64,000 bases of DNA, from assembly GCF_008763945.1 (NCBI RefSeq), contig NZ_VTQH01000001.1:1612110-1676109 (forward strand), read 5' to 3'. Numbering within the stretch: the stretch's first letter is position 1; every line of letters begins with the position of its first letter. The notes beneath the pieces were generated by a model, which worked only from the letters and a program-made list of their open reading frames with translations, did not search any database and was not told where the DNA came from. A program made the translations under genes and the position numbers. Positions 53,747 to 64,000 of this stretch are shown piece by piece. This DNA comes from Microbacterium testaceum StLB037 (GTDB taxonomy: Bacteria > Actinomycetota > Actinomycetes > Actinomycetales > Microbacteriaceae).

Positions 53747-55194
53747 TGACGGGCCCCGCACGCGTCGACGTCGAGGGCTGGGGCTGGCGCTACGCCGGTC
53801 GTAAGCTTCCCGCCACGCGCGAGGTCGACCTCGTCATCGAGCCCGGGGAGCGCGTCCTGCTGCTCGGCGCCTCGGGGTCCGGCAAGTCGACCCTGCTCGC
53901 GGGCCTGGCGGGCTTGCTCGGCGGCGCCGACGAGGGCGAGGTCACCGGACGCATCCTCGTCGACGGCGCCCCGCCCGAGACGCAGCGGGGCGGCATCGGC
54001 CTGGTGCTGCAGGACCCCGAGGCGGGCATCGTGCTGTCGAAGGTCGGCGACGACGTCGCCTTCGGGTGCGAGAACCTCGGGGTTCCGGCCGCGCAGATCC
54101 CGGCGCGGGTGGCCGAGGCCGTGGCATCCGTGGGTCTCGCCGTTCCCCTCGACCGCCCCACGAAGGCGCTGTCGGGCGGGCAGAAGCAGCGTCTCGCCCT
54201 CGCCGGGGTGCTGGCGATGCGACCGGGACTCCTGCTGCTCGACGAACCCACGGCCAACCTCGACCCCGAGGGCGTTGCCGGAGTCCGAACCGCCGTGGAG
54301 CGGGTCGTCGCGCGCGAGAGGACAACCCTCGTGCTCATCGAGCACCGCACGGCGGTCTGGGCCGACCTCATGACCCGGGTCGTCGTGCTCGCCCCCGGCG
54401 GCGGCGTGCTCGCCGACGGCCCGCCCGAGCGCGTGTTCGCCGAGTACGGGGACGCCCTGGCCGCCGCGGGCGTGTGGGTGCCGGGTCGCCCGGTCGACCT
54501 TCCCATGCTCGAGCCCGTCTCGCGTCCGGATGCCGTGCTGTCGGCGTCCGCGCTGTCGATCGGGCGCGAGCGGCGTACGGTCGTCGCGTCCGGGCTCGAC
54601 GTGGTCGTTCCGCGCGGGGCCGGAACCGTGATCACGGGTCCCAACGGCGCAGGCAAGTCCACCCTCGCGCTCACTCTCGCGGGACTGCTCCCCGAGCTCG
54701 CGGGCGAGGTCCTCGCCGCCGACGAGCTCACGGCCCGCGGAATCCGACGCCCCTCGCGGTGGCGGTCGACCGAGCTGCTCACCCGCATCGGCACGGTCTT
54801 CCAGGAGCCGGAGCACCAGTTCCTCGCCTCGACCCTGCGCGACGAGCTCGCCGTCGGACCCCGCGCCCTGCGCAAGACGCCGACCGAGGTCGACCGCATC
54901 GTCGACGAGCTACTGGAGCGACTCGATTTGGCATCCCTCGCTCTGGCGAACCCCTTCACGCTGTCGGGAGGGCAGAAGAGACGCTTGTCGGTCGCGACGG
55001 TGCTCGCCGCGTCTCCCGCGGTCATCGTGCTCGACGAGCCGACGTTCGGCCAGGATCGCCGCGGGTGGATCGAACTGGTCGCTCTGCTGCAGCGCGAGAT
55101 CGAGCGCGGACGCTCGGTGGTCGCCGTCACGCACGACGCCGACGTGGTGCGTCACCTGGGGCAGCACCGCATCCGGTTGGGGGAGGCCGCGTGA
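53746..55194 (+). CDS. ykoD: ECF transporter double ATPase (YkoD)
   Basis: A 482-aa tandem ATPase. First cassette: Walker A GASGSGKST near 41, signature LSGGQKQRLALA, Walker B LLLLDEPTANLDPEG. Second cassette: Walker A GPNGAGKST near 298, signature LSGGQKRRLSVA, Walker B VIVLDEPTFGQDRRG. It powers the uptake complex with YkoE and YkoC. The ATG overlaps the ykoE stop by one base (TGATG). Confidence 0.95.
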   Translation: MTGPARVDVEGWGWRYAGRKLPATREVDLVIEPGERVLLLGASGSGKSTLLAGLAGLLGGADEGEVTGRILVDGAPPETQRGGIGLVLQDPEAGIVLSKVGDDVAFGCENLGVPAAQIPARVAEAVASVGLAVPLDRPTKALSGGQKQRLALAGVLAMRPGLLLLDEPTANLDPEGVAGVRTAVERVVARERTTLVLIEHRTAVWADLMTRVVVLAPGGGVLADGPPERVFAEYGDALAAAGVWVPGRPVDLPMLEPVSRPDAVLSASALSIGRERRTVVASGLDVVVPRGAGTVITGPNGAGKSTLALTLAGLLPELAGEVLAADELTARGIRRPSRWRSTELLTRIGTVFQEPEHQFLASTLRDELAVGPRALRKTPTEVDRIVDELLERLDLASLALANPFTLSGGQKRRLSVATVLAASPAVIVLDEPTFGQDRRGWIELVALLQREIERGRSVVAVTHDADVVRHLGQHRIRLGEAA

Positions 55195-55976
55195 GCGCCC
55201 TGACCGTCGAGAGCCCGCGCACGGCCTGGCTCGACGGGGTGAACCCCGTGACGAAAGTCGCTATGGTCCTCGTGCTCGCGGTGCCCCTGCTCGTCTCGAT
55301 CGACGCGGTGAGCGCCGGGACGGCGTTGGTCCTCGAGCTGCTGTGCGCGCCGCTGACGGGAGTGGCCTACGCCACCGTGCTGAAGAGGCTCGTGCCGGTG
55401 ATCGTCTTCGCCCCCGTGGCCGCGGTGAGCATGCTGCTGTACGCCCGCCCAGGCGGGACCGTCTACGGCACCTTCCTGTTCGCCACGGTCAGCGACGACT
55501 CGATCGCGCTGTCGCTCGCGGTTCTGGTGCGCGTCGTGGCTCTGGCGGCGCCGATCATCCTGCTCTTCGCACGAACCGACCCCACCGAGCTCGCCGACGC
55601 CCTCGCCCAGGTGGCGAAGCTGCCCAGCCGGTTCGTCCTGGGGGTGCTCGCCGGCGCCCGCACGGTCGGGCTGTTCGTCGACGACTGGCGCACCATGACC
55701 CTGGCCCGTCGAGCGCGGGGACTCGGCGATCGGGGGGCGCTCCGCCGGTTCTTCTCGATGGCGTTCGTGCTGCTCGTGTTCGCCGTGCGGCGCGGCACGA
55801 AGCTGGCCACGGCGATGGAGGCCCGGGGGTTCGGCTCCGACATCGAGCGGACGTGGGCTCGTCCATCGACTCTTTCGGCTCGGGATGCCGTGGCCCTCGG
55901 CGGGGCGATCGTGCTCATCGTCGTGGCGCTCGCGGCGGCGGTGCTGTCGGGGGCGTTCCGGGTGGTGGGGACGTGA
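55191..55976 (+). CDS. ykoC: ECF transporter T component (YkoC)
   Basis: A 261-aa coupling membrane subunit. NPVTKVAMVLVL near the start and the coupling helices with ARRARGLGDRGALRR and AMEARGFGS are the signatures of the T-subunit family. Coupled to ykoD by GTGA overlap. Completes the riboswitch-controlled transporter. Confidence 0.94.
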   Translation: MSALTVESPRTAWLDGVNPVTKVAMVLVLAVPLLVSIDAVSAGTALVLELLCAPLTGVAYATVLKRLVPVIVFAPVAAVSMLLYARPGGTVYGTFLFATVSDDSIALSLAVLVRVVALAAPIILLFARTDPTELADALAQVAKLPSRFVLGVLAGARTVGLFVDDWRTMTLARRARGLGDRGALRRFFSMAFVLLVFAVRRGTKLATAMEARGFGSDIERTWARPSTLSARDAVALGGAIVLIVVALAAAVLSGAFRVVGT

Positions 55977-56004
55977 ATTCTCCTTCCCGCGCGCCGGCTT
56001 CGTT

Positions 56005-56499
56005 TCAGAACACGTACTCGAAACAGAGCGAGCGCGGCATCGTCTCGAGGTACGGCTCGTAGACGGGGATGGGGGTGAAGCCGGCGGCGGCGTACATCCG
56101 CAGAGATTCGGGCTGCATGCGCCCGCTCTGCAGGATCACGCGTCGCGCACCCCCGCGCCGGGCGAGATCGACCACCGCGGCGGTCAGCGCCGAGCCGATG
56201 CCGCGCCGACGCCCCGCGGGCACCACGATCAGGCGCTTGAGCTCCCACTCCTCGTCGAGGCGGCGCAGGATCACATGCCCGAGCGGGGTGTCGTCGGCAT
56301 CGATCGCGAGAAGCGTCGCCACGACCTGCTCGGGATGCACGGCGAGGGCCTCGCCGCGCTTCGCGGCGAACTCGGGGGTGTCGTCGGCGTCGGCGTCGCG
56401 ATACCGCTCGTCGAGATCGGCGTCCAGAACGCTGCGCAGCGCGACGGCACGGGGGTCGTCGACATCGACCTTCTCGATGCGGAAACCGGGGGAAGTCAC
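56005..56499 (-). CDS. GNAT-family N-acetyltransferase
   Basis: A 164-aa acetyltransferase with the acetyl-CoA loop VVPAGRRRGIGSALTAAV near 95 and a C-terminal MYAAAGFTPIPVYEPY. Substrate unknown. Leaderless GTG start after TAGGCT (56506-56511), six bases apart. Confidence 0.88.
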   Translation of the reverse strand: MTSPGFRIEKVDVDDPRAVALRSVLDADLDERYRDADADDTPEFAAKRGEALAVHPEQVVATLLAIDADDTPLGHVILRRLDEEWELKRLIVVPAGRRRGIGSALTAAVVDLARRGGARRVILQSGRMQPESLRMYAAAGFTPIPVYEPYLETMPRSLCFEYVF

Positions 56500-56505
56500 C
56501 CGTCG

Positions 56506-56511
56506 AGCCTA
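56506..56511 (-). promoter_or_regulatory. -10 box (TAGGCT), leaderless promoter
   Basis: TAGGCT on the minus strand with spacer CGACGG and GTG at 56499. Confidence 0.55.
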
Positions 56512-56639
56512 AGCGTCAGCGGGGTACCGGTGAGCGGGGGGTCGCGCTGTTGCGCATCCGAGGGGTGCGCCGGGTCGGAAGGGAATGCGCGCGGCGGCCG
56601 ATCTGTTTCGACAGCGGCAGAATGTGCACGGGGGATGCC

Positions 56640-57605
56640 ATGGAACTGTCGTTCGGATTGCTCGCGGTCAGCGCGGCCGTCGCGGGTGCGGTGATGTTCG
56701 TCGCCCTGCCCCGCCTCGGCGCTCCCGCTCCCCTCACTCTCTTCTTTCGGTTCGCCGCCGTCGCCGGCGTGACGGCGGTGGGATCCAGTTGGATGTACGC
56801 CATCTACGGCGCGGGCGGCGGCATCCCGACCCTCGTCGTGGGGGATGTGGCGATGGTCCTCGCCCCCGGGCTGCTGCTCATCGCGCTGACCGCCCTGGCG
56901 GGGCGGCGCACGCGGAACGCGACGGTGGTGGTCCTCGCGCTCGCGGTCGGGGTGGCCGTCGTCACCGCCACCGTGCCGCTGCCGGGCTCGCTCGCCGTCA
57001 AGGCGCTCGCTCTGGCGGCGACCTGCGGGGCGTGCGCGTGGGCCGCGAGCCGTTCGCCCGTCGAGCCGTTCGCCCCGCTGCGCGTGATCGCCCTGACCAC
57101 CGCGATGTACGCGGCGTATTCGCTCTCGCGGGTGGTCGTCGGCGGCACGGTCGGGTGGGACTCCGCGCTGTACGGCATGGCGTTCTCGTTCGTCCCCGCC
57201 ACGGTGCTGGGCGCGCTCGCCGTGCTCGCGGTCGGCGCCGCGGTGGTGCGCGTGCGGTTCGGACCGCGCGACGAGGCGGAGACCCCGCAGTGCCCCGCGG
57301 GGGCGGCGGTCGTCGTGGGCGATTGGGATCTGGCATCCGCCGCCTATGGCCCCGATCGCATGCGGAACCTCGTCGCCGACCTCCGCGCGGCGGCCCGCGA
57401 CCTCGACCCGGTCGCGGTCGATGTGCCCCGCGGTGTCGAAACCCACGTCCCCGACGCGATCCCCGCTCTCGGTAACCGCTTGCGGAGCGCGTACGGATGG
57501 GAGCCCGAGCAGACGATCCTGCTCGTCGACGGCGCGGCCACGGCGGCGATCCGCACCCGGCCGGGGCGTCGGGCCCGTAAGGTCCGAATCTCGGCGCGGA
57601 CCTGA
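56640..57605 (+). CDS. seven-helix membrane protein with soluble C-terminal domain
   Basis: A 321-aa protein. About seven hydrophobic segments fill residues 1-205. A soluble domain follows from about 220 with VVVGDWDLASAAYGPDRM and an arginine-rich end. I recognise no family. The start ATG at 56640 is preceded by GGGGG and GATGCC. It stands alone between a divergent GNAT gene and the SDR operon. Confidence 0.7.
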   Translation: MELSFGLLAVSAAVAGAVMFVALPRLGAPAPLTLFFRFAAVAGVTAVGSSWMYAIYGAGGGIPTLVVGDVAMVLAPGLLLIALTALAGRRTRNATVVVLALAVGVAVVTATVPLPGSLAVKALALAATCGACAWAASRSPVEPFAPLRVIALTTAMYAAYSLSRVVVGGTVGWDSALYGMAFSFVPATVLGALAVLAVGAAVVRVRFGPRDEAETPQCPAGAAVVVGDWDLASAAYGPDRMRNLVADLRAAARDLDPVAVDVPRGVETHVPDAIPALGNRLRSAYGWEPEQTILLVDGAATAAIRTRPGRRARKVRISART

Positions 57606-57650
57606 GTCTCGACTAAAGTGGGACTCGGTTTCAGCTTCGAAGGAGAACGC

Positions 57651-58412
57651 ATGGATATCGCAGGAGCATCCGCCCTCGTCACCGGCGGCGCCTCGGGCCT
57701 CGGGCTCGCGACCGCGCGGCGCCTGGCGGAGGCCGGAGCCCGGGTCACGATCGTCGACCTGCCGTCCTCGAACGGCGCCGCGATCGCCGAGGAGCTGGGA
57801 GGCTCGTTCGCCCCCGCCGACGTGACGGACGCCGAACAGATCGCCGCCGCCGCCGCCCTCGCCGCCGACGCGGGTCCGTTGCGGGTCGTCGTCAATTGCG
57901 CAGGCATCGCGCCCCCGGCCAAGGTGCTCGACCGCGACGGTCGTCCGTCTTCTCTGCAGGACTTCGAGCGCGTCGTGCGCGTCAACCTCATCGGCACGTA
58001 CAACGTGATCGCGCAGACCTCGGCGGTCATGGCGAAGGTCGAGCCGACCGCCGGCGGTGACCGCGGCGTCATCGTGAACACCGCGAGCGTCGCGGCCTTC
58101 GACGGGCAGATCGGCCAACCGGCGTACTCGGCGAGCAAGGGCGGTGTGCACGCGATGACGCTCCCGGTCGCACGGGAACTCGCGCGCTACGGCATCCGCG
58201 TCGTCACCATCGCCCCCGGGATCATGGAGACCCCGATGCTCATGGGCCTGCCGCAGGCGGCTCAGGACTCTCTCGGCCAGCAGGTGCCCTACCCCTCGCG
58301 GCTCGGCGCCCCCGACGAATACGCGCGTCTCGTGCTCGCGATCGCCGACAACGGCTACCTCAACGGCGAGACGATCCGTCTCGACGGCGCGATCAGAATG
58401 GCACCGAAGTGA
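57651..58412 (+). CDS. SDR, 3-hydroxyacyl-CoA dehydrogenase type 2-like
   Basis: A 253-aa short-chain dehydrogenase. TGGASGLGLATARRL binds NAD, NCAGIAPPAKVL and VNTASVAAFDGQIGQPAYSASKGG give the Asn-Ser-Tyr-Lys tetrad. The pattern and length match the HSD17B10-like 3-hydroxyacyl-CoA dehydrogenases of branched-chain acyl-CoA breakdown. AAGGAG site before the ATG; TAAAGT about 40 nt upstream is a possible -10 box. Stop overlaps the next gene (GTGA). Confidence 0.88.
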   Translation: MDIAGASALVTGGASGLGLATARRLAEAGARVTIVDLPSSNGAAIAEELGGSFAPADVTDAEQIAAAAALAADAGPLRVVVNCAGIAPPAKVLDRDGRPSSLQDFERVVRVNLIGTYNVIAQTSAVMAKVEPTAGGDRGVIVNTASVAAFDGQIGQPAYSASKGGVHAMTLPVARELARYGIRVVTIAPGIMETPMLMGLPQAAQDSLGQQVPYPSRLGAPDEYARLVLAIADNGYLNGETIRLDGAIRMAPK

Positions 58413-59185
58413 CCGACGGCATCCTGCTCCACATCTCGGAGGGCCTGGCGCGCGTCACGTTCGACCGGCCCGCGTCGCTGAACGCGATGGACTTCCCGAT
58501 GGCCGCGCGCTGGCGCGAGGTCGCGCACGAGGTCACCTCCGACTCCTCGGTCGGAGCGGTGATCCTGGATGCCAACGGCCCCGCGTTCTGTGCGGGCGGC
58601 GACGTGGTGGCCATGGCGACGACCGGCTCGTCGGGCGCCGAGGTGACCGAGACGGCCGCGGCGATCCACGACGGCATCCGCACCTTCGCCGAGGCGCCGC
58701 TCCCGATGGTGGCGGCCGTGCAGGGAGCGGTGGCGGGCGGGGGCCTGGGGCTCATGCTCACCGCCGATTACGTCGTCGCGAGCGAGAACGCGCGCTTCGT
58801 CAGCCGGTACGCCAACATCGGGCTCACGCCCGACCTGGGCGTGTCGACCCTGCTGCCCGCGGCGATCGGTCAGCGGCGGGCGCTGCAGCTGTTGCTGCAG
58901 GATCGCATGCTGACCGCCGCGGAGGCCCAGGACTGGGGACTGGTCGCGGAGGTCGTGGCATCCGGAGATCTGGTCTCGCGCGTCGAGGAGATCGCGCGGT
59001 TCTGGCTCGACGGAGCGACGGCCGCCTTCGGCCAGGCCACGCGGCTCGTTCGCGTGGGGGCCGGTCGCACCTTCGCCGAGAACCTCGCCGACGAGGCCGC
59101 CACCATCGGCGCCGCCTTCGATACCCCCGAGGCGAAGGCGCGTGTCGCCGCGTTCGCCGCCGCCTCCGCGAAAGGACGCTCATGA
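58409..59185 (+). CDS. enoyl-CoA hydratase/isomerase
   Basis: A 258-aa crotonase: VTFDRPASLNAMDFPM, GPAFCAGGDVVAM (oxyanion hole) and AVAGGGLGLMLTADYVVAS. ANIGLTPDLGVSTLLP suggests an isomerase/PaaG-like variant, since the usual second catalytic Glu is Asp in this loop. Coupled to both neighbours by 4-bp overlaps. Confidence 0.88.
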   Translation: MTDGILLHISEGLARVTFDRPASLNAMDFPMAARWREVAHEVTSDSSVGAVILDANGPAFCAGGDVVAMATTGSSGAEVTETAAAIHDGIRTFAEAPLPMVAAVQGAVAGGGLGLMLTADYVVASENARFVSRYANIGLTPDLGVSTLLPAAIGQRRALQLLLQDRMLTAAEAQDWGLVAEVVASGDLVSRVEEIARFWLDGATAAFGQATRLVRVGAGRTFAENLADEAATIGAAFDTPEAKARVAAFAAASAKGRS

Positions 59186-60033
59186 CCACGCCTTCTTCCG
59201 GCGCTCCGCTGGCGGGCAAGACCATCCTCATGTCGGGCGGAAGCCGCGGTATCGGCCTGGCGATCGCGCTGCGCGCGGCCCGCGACGGGGCGAACATCGC
59301 GATGCTGGCCAAGACCGACACCCCGCACCCCAAGCTGCCGGGGACGGTGCACACGGCCGCGGACGAGATCCGGGCGGCGGGCGGGCAGGCGCTGCCGATC
59401 GTGGGCGACGTGCGCGACGGAGACTCGATCACCGAGGCCGTCATGCGGACGGTCGGGGAGTTCGGCGGTATCGACATCGTCGTCAACAACGCCAGCGTCA
59501 TCGACCTGTCGGGCTCGCTCGAACTCGCCACGAAGAAGTACGACCTGATGCAGGACGTGAACGTGCGCGGGACCTTCCTGCTCTCGCGGGCGGCCGTACC
59601 GCAGCTCCGCGAGGCCGCCAACCCGCACATCCTGTCGCTGTCGCCGCCGCTGAACGTGACGGCGCGCTGGCTGGGGGCTCACACGGGGTACAGCCTCGCG
59701 AAGTTCGGCATGACCATGGCCACGCTCGGGCTCGCGGCGGAGTTCGCCGGGGCCGGGATCGCCGCCAACACCCTCTGGCCGCGCACCACGATCGCGACCG
59801 CGGCGGTGCAGAACGTCATCGGCGGGGACCGGCTCATGGCCGTCTCGCGGACGCCGGAGATCTACGCGGATGCCGCGTACGAGGTGCTGATCTCGCCGTC
59901 GCGCGAGCGGACGGGGCAGACGCTGATCGTCGAGGACGTGCTGCAGGCCGTTGGGGTGACCGATTTCTCGGGATACGCCGCCGTGCCGGGGACGCCGGAT
60001 GAGGCGATGTACCCGGACATCTTCCTGGACTGA
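59182..60033 (+). CDS. SDR, HSDL2-like
   Basis: A 283-aa short-chain dehydrogenase resembling the dehydrogenase part of HSDL2: MSGGSRGIGLAIALRAARDGANI, AKTDTPHPKLPGTVHTAA, NNASVIDLSG and YSLAKFGMTMATLGLA. It joins the preceding SDR and crotonase in one operon, likely for breakdown of an unusual acyl-CoA. Start ATG overlaps the upstream stop. Confidence 0.88.
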   Translation: MTTPSSGAPLAGKTILMSGGSRGIGLAIALRAARDGANIAMLAKTDTPHPKLPGTVHTAADEIRAAGGQALPIVGDVRDGDSITEAVMRTVGEFGGIDIVVNNASVIDLSGSLELATKKYDLMQDVNVRGTFLLSRAAVPQLREAANPHILSLSPPLNVTARWLGAHTGYSLAKFGMTMATLGLAAEFAGAGIAANTLWPRTTIATAAVQNVIGGDRLMAVSRTPEIYADAAYEVLISPSRERTGQTLIVEDVLQAVGVTDFSGYAAVPGTPDEAMYPDIFLD

Positions 60034-60036
60034 CGC

Positions 60037-60071
60037 GGGGTGCGGGGTGCGGGGTGCGGGGTGCGGGGTGC
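60037..60071. repeat. 7-bp tandem repeat (GGGGTGC), five copies
   Basis: Five perfect consecutive copies of GGGGTGC start 4 bp after the stop of the HSDL2-like gene. Simple-sequence arrays of this kind vary in length between strains. Confidence 0.9.
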
Positions 60072-60099
60072 GGACGGGGCGGCGCGCGCCTGACCCCGC

Positions 60100-60164
60100 G
60101 ATAAACGCTCGCTGCACTCGGAAACGCTCTCGGCGGGCGTTTCCCGGTGCAGCGAGCGTTTATC
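60100..60164. repeat. 65-nt intergenic hairpin between convergent genes
   Basis: GATAAACGCTCGCTGCA (60100-60116) pairs perfectly with 60148-60164; with one mismatch the stem goes on through GGAAACGC, giving about 27 bp in all and a small loop. Same total length as the hairpin at 16569-16633. It may end both transcripts. The 219-bp space holds no gene. Confidence 0.85.
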
Positions 60165-60252
60165 CAGCGGGCGCCGCGGCCGGCAGCCAAGCAGCGACCG
60201 GGCCCGGTGACGGGCGGGCGCTGCGGCCCGGCTGGCCGGCAGGCCCCCGGCC

Positions 60253-61110
60253 TCAGATCAGGCCCAGCTCCGCGAAGGCGTTGTGTACGCCGTCGTCGAG
60301 CACCGCGCTCGTCACGCGACCGGCCAGGCGCTGCAGCTCGGGCACGGCGTTGCCCATCGCGACGGGGGTGCCGACCACCTCGAACATCTCGACGTCGTTC
60401 CAGCTGTCGCCGATGCCGATGGCATCCGTCGCCTCGATACCGAGCAGGGTGAGCACCTCGGTGATCGCGGAGCCTTTGGTGACGCCGGCCTGACCGATCT
60501 CGCCGTTCGAGCCGCCGGGGAGCGGGATCGACCCGGGGATAACGTGGAACGAGTCGCCGAGCTCCTGCGCCGCGTGGGTCACGGTGTCGATGGAGGGGCT
60601 GACGAACACGGCCTTGGCGACGGCGTCGCGGTCGACCTCGGCGACCGGGCGCGGTTCACGCCAGAGGGGCTGCTCGGGAGGCAGGCCCTGAGCCTTGAGC
60701 TCGGCCGCGCGCTTGTCGTGTCGTTCGCGCCGGTAGGCGGTCATCACCGGGCCCATGCCTTCGCTGGCATATACGCCGCCGTGGGTCTGGAGGAAGTAGT
60801 GGATGCCGTGTGCCTCGAAGTACCGCTCCACCGCCTCGACGTCGGCCCGGGGCATCGGGTGCGCCACAATCAGCGCATCGTCGCCCGGCTCCTCGCCGCG
60901 CGTCGCGTACGCACCGCCGTTCGTGATGGCTCCGTCGAACCCGATGGCGCGCACGTCGGGGTGGATGTCGCCCGCGGATCGTCCCGTGCACAGCCATACG
61001 AGGTGGCCGTTCGCGCGGGCTCGGCGCACGGCGGTCACGGTGGAGGGGGCGATGGTCGAACCATGCTCGAGGATCGTGCCGTCGACGTCGAGGAAGGCGA
61101 TGCGGGTCAT
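60253..61110 (-). CDS. HAD-superfamily phosphatase (Cof type, HAD-IIB)
   Basis: A 285-aa hydrolase of the Cof group acting on sugar or cofactor phosphates. Catalytic DVDGT at residues 8-12, LCTGRS near 40, a C2B cap, and IGIGDSWNDVEMFE near the end. Divergent from the PTS operon, so it may help with sugar phosphates. Confidence 0.9.
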   Translation of the reverse strand: MTRIAFLDVDGTILEHGSTIAPSTVTAVRRARANGHLVWLCTGRSAGDIHPDVRAIGFDGAITNGGAYATRGEEPGDDALIVAHPMPRADVEAVERYFEAHGIHYFLQTHGGVYASEGMGPVMTAYRRERHDKRAAELKAQGLPPEQPLWREPRPVAEVDRDAVAKAVFVSPSIDTVTHAAQELGDSFHVIPGSIPLPGGSNGEIGQAGVTKGSAITEVLTLLGIEATDAIGIGDSWNDVEMFEVVGTPVAMGNAVPELQRLAGRVTSAVLDDGVHNAFAELGLI

Positions 61111-61252
61111 GTGCGCTCCACAGGGATCGACGCCGGAGCGCGATCGAGTCGGGTTCTCGACGCGGATACCGCGTCGAGAAAGGTCGGTGCCGGGCTCGCG
61201 AGCATCGGCGACACCGCCACGGTACTCGACCGATCTTCACGCCCACCGTCGC

Positions 61253-61283
61253 GATTCGACATGTCGGAATCGTCGTGTACAGT
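61253..61283 (+). promoter_or_regulatory. PTS promoter with palindromic operator
   Basis: TACAGT at 61278-61283 is a good -10 box. GATTCGACATGTCGGAATC at 61253-61271 is a palindrome with one extra base (GATTC...GAATC around GACATGTC) and covers the -35 area, so a dimeric regulator probably binds there. Confidence 0.5.
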
Positions 61284-61290
61284 GACCGAC

Positions 61291-61359
61291 GGACATGTGA
61301 CTGGTCATGCAGGCAGGATCCGAACGCAGTGCGAGAGCACCGCCTTCGGGTCCTTTTTT
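61291..61359 (+). promoter_or_regulatory. RNA antiterminator (RAT) site overlapping a terminator
   Basis: GGACATGTGACTGG and TCATGCAGGCAGGATCC (61291-61321) resemble the RAT consensus bound by BglG/LicT proteins (GGAnnnnnACTGnnnnnGCAGGCA). It overlaps a terminator: GGATCCGAA (61316-61324) with TTCGGGTCC (61345-61353), an inner GTGC/GCAC stem, then TTTTTTG. Binding of a BglG-type protein would let transcription reach the PTS gene when the sugar is present. Confidence 0.75.
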
Positions 61360-61424
61360 GTTTGTCCGGGCGACTTCGGAGTCGACGTCGCACCGCGTGT
61401 CCTTCGATCCAAGGAAGGACTTCG

Positions 61425-64000
<2,576 letters not shown>

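Overview
The window looks like chromosomal DNA of a high-GC actinobacterium, most probably Microbacteriaceae and close to Microbacterium (inference). The grounds are: roughly 70% GC by eye; GTG and ATG starts with many 4-bp stop/start overlaps; many leaderless genes with a TANNNT box 6-7 nt before the start codon; coproporphyrin-type heme genes; F420 genes; and proteins typical of the group (DUF5302, LssY-C, a giant SCO7613-like membrane protein). No rRNA, tRNA, CRISPR array or IS element was recognised.

Layout. 0.1-6 kb: MFS transporter, GNAT, SDR, enolase-superfamily enzyme, glycyl-tRNA synthetase. 6-10.7 kb: DrrAB-type ABC exporter convergent with a BTAD/NB-ARC regulator. 10.8-17 kb: a 1,492-aa membrane protein, small genes and an HhH-GPD DNA glycosylase. 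17-28 kb: heme cluster (hemA divergent from hemE-cgoX, then three envelope genes, then chdC-hemC-hemD-hemB-hemL). 28.3-33 kb: an accessory locus on the minus strand coding for a type VII secretion ADP-ribosyltransferase toxin with its EspC-like and YbaB-like partners and a stack of small, partly duplicated module genes. 33-40 kb: coenzyme F420 genes (cofD, cofC, fgd, a flavin monooxygenase, fbiC). 40-47 kb: TSUP permease, ABC exporter, acyl-CoA hydrolase, LssY-C and J-domain proteins. 47-56 kb: two TPP riboswitches, one over thiM-thiE-thiD/tenA (salvage) and one over ykoE-ykoD-ykoC (ECF uptake), with a GntR/D-Ala-D-Ala carboxypeptidase pair between them. 56-60 kb: GNAT, membrane protein, SDR/crotonase/SDR operon. 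60-64 kb: HAD phosphatase divergent from a beta-glucoside PTS operon with a BglG/LicT-type antiterminator site; its 6-phospho-beta-glucosidase runs off the end.

The most notable points are: (1) the ADP-ribosyltransferase toxin locus, with a second free-standing ART-fold gene carrying His where the toxin has the catalytic Arg; (2) an FbiC whose CofH half has lost the whole cysteine motif for its radical-SAM cluster; (3) a heptamer GGATGCC/GGCATCC present about a hundred times but absent from the 4-kb toxin locus; (4) four intergenic hairpins of 55-68 nt. Functions are inferred by reading the sequence only; no database search was run.
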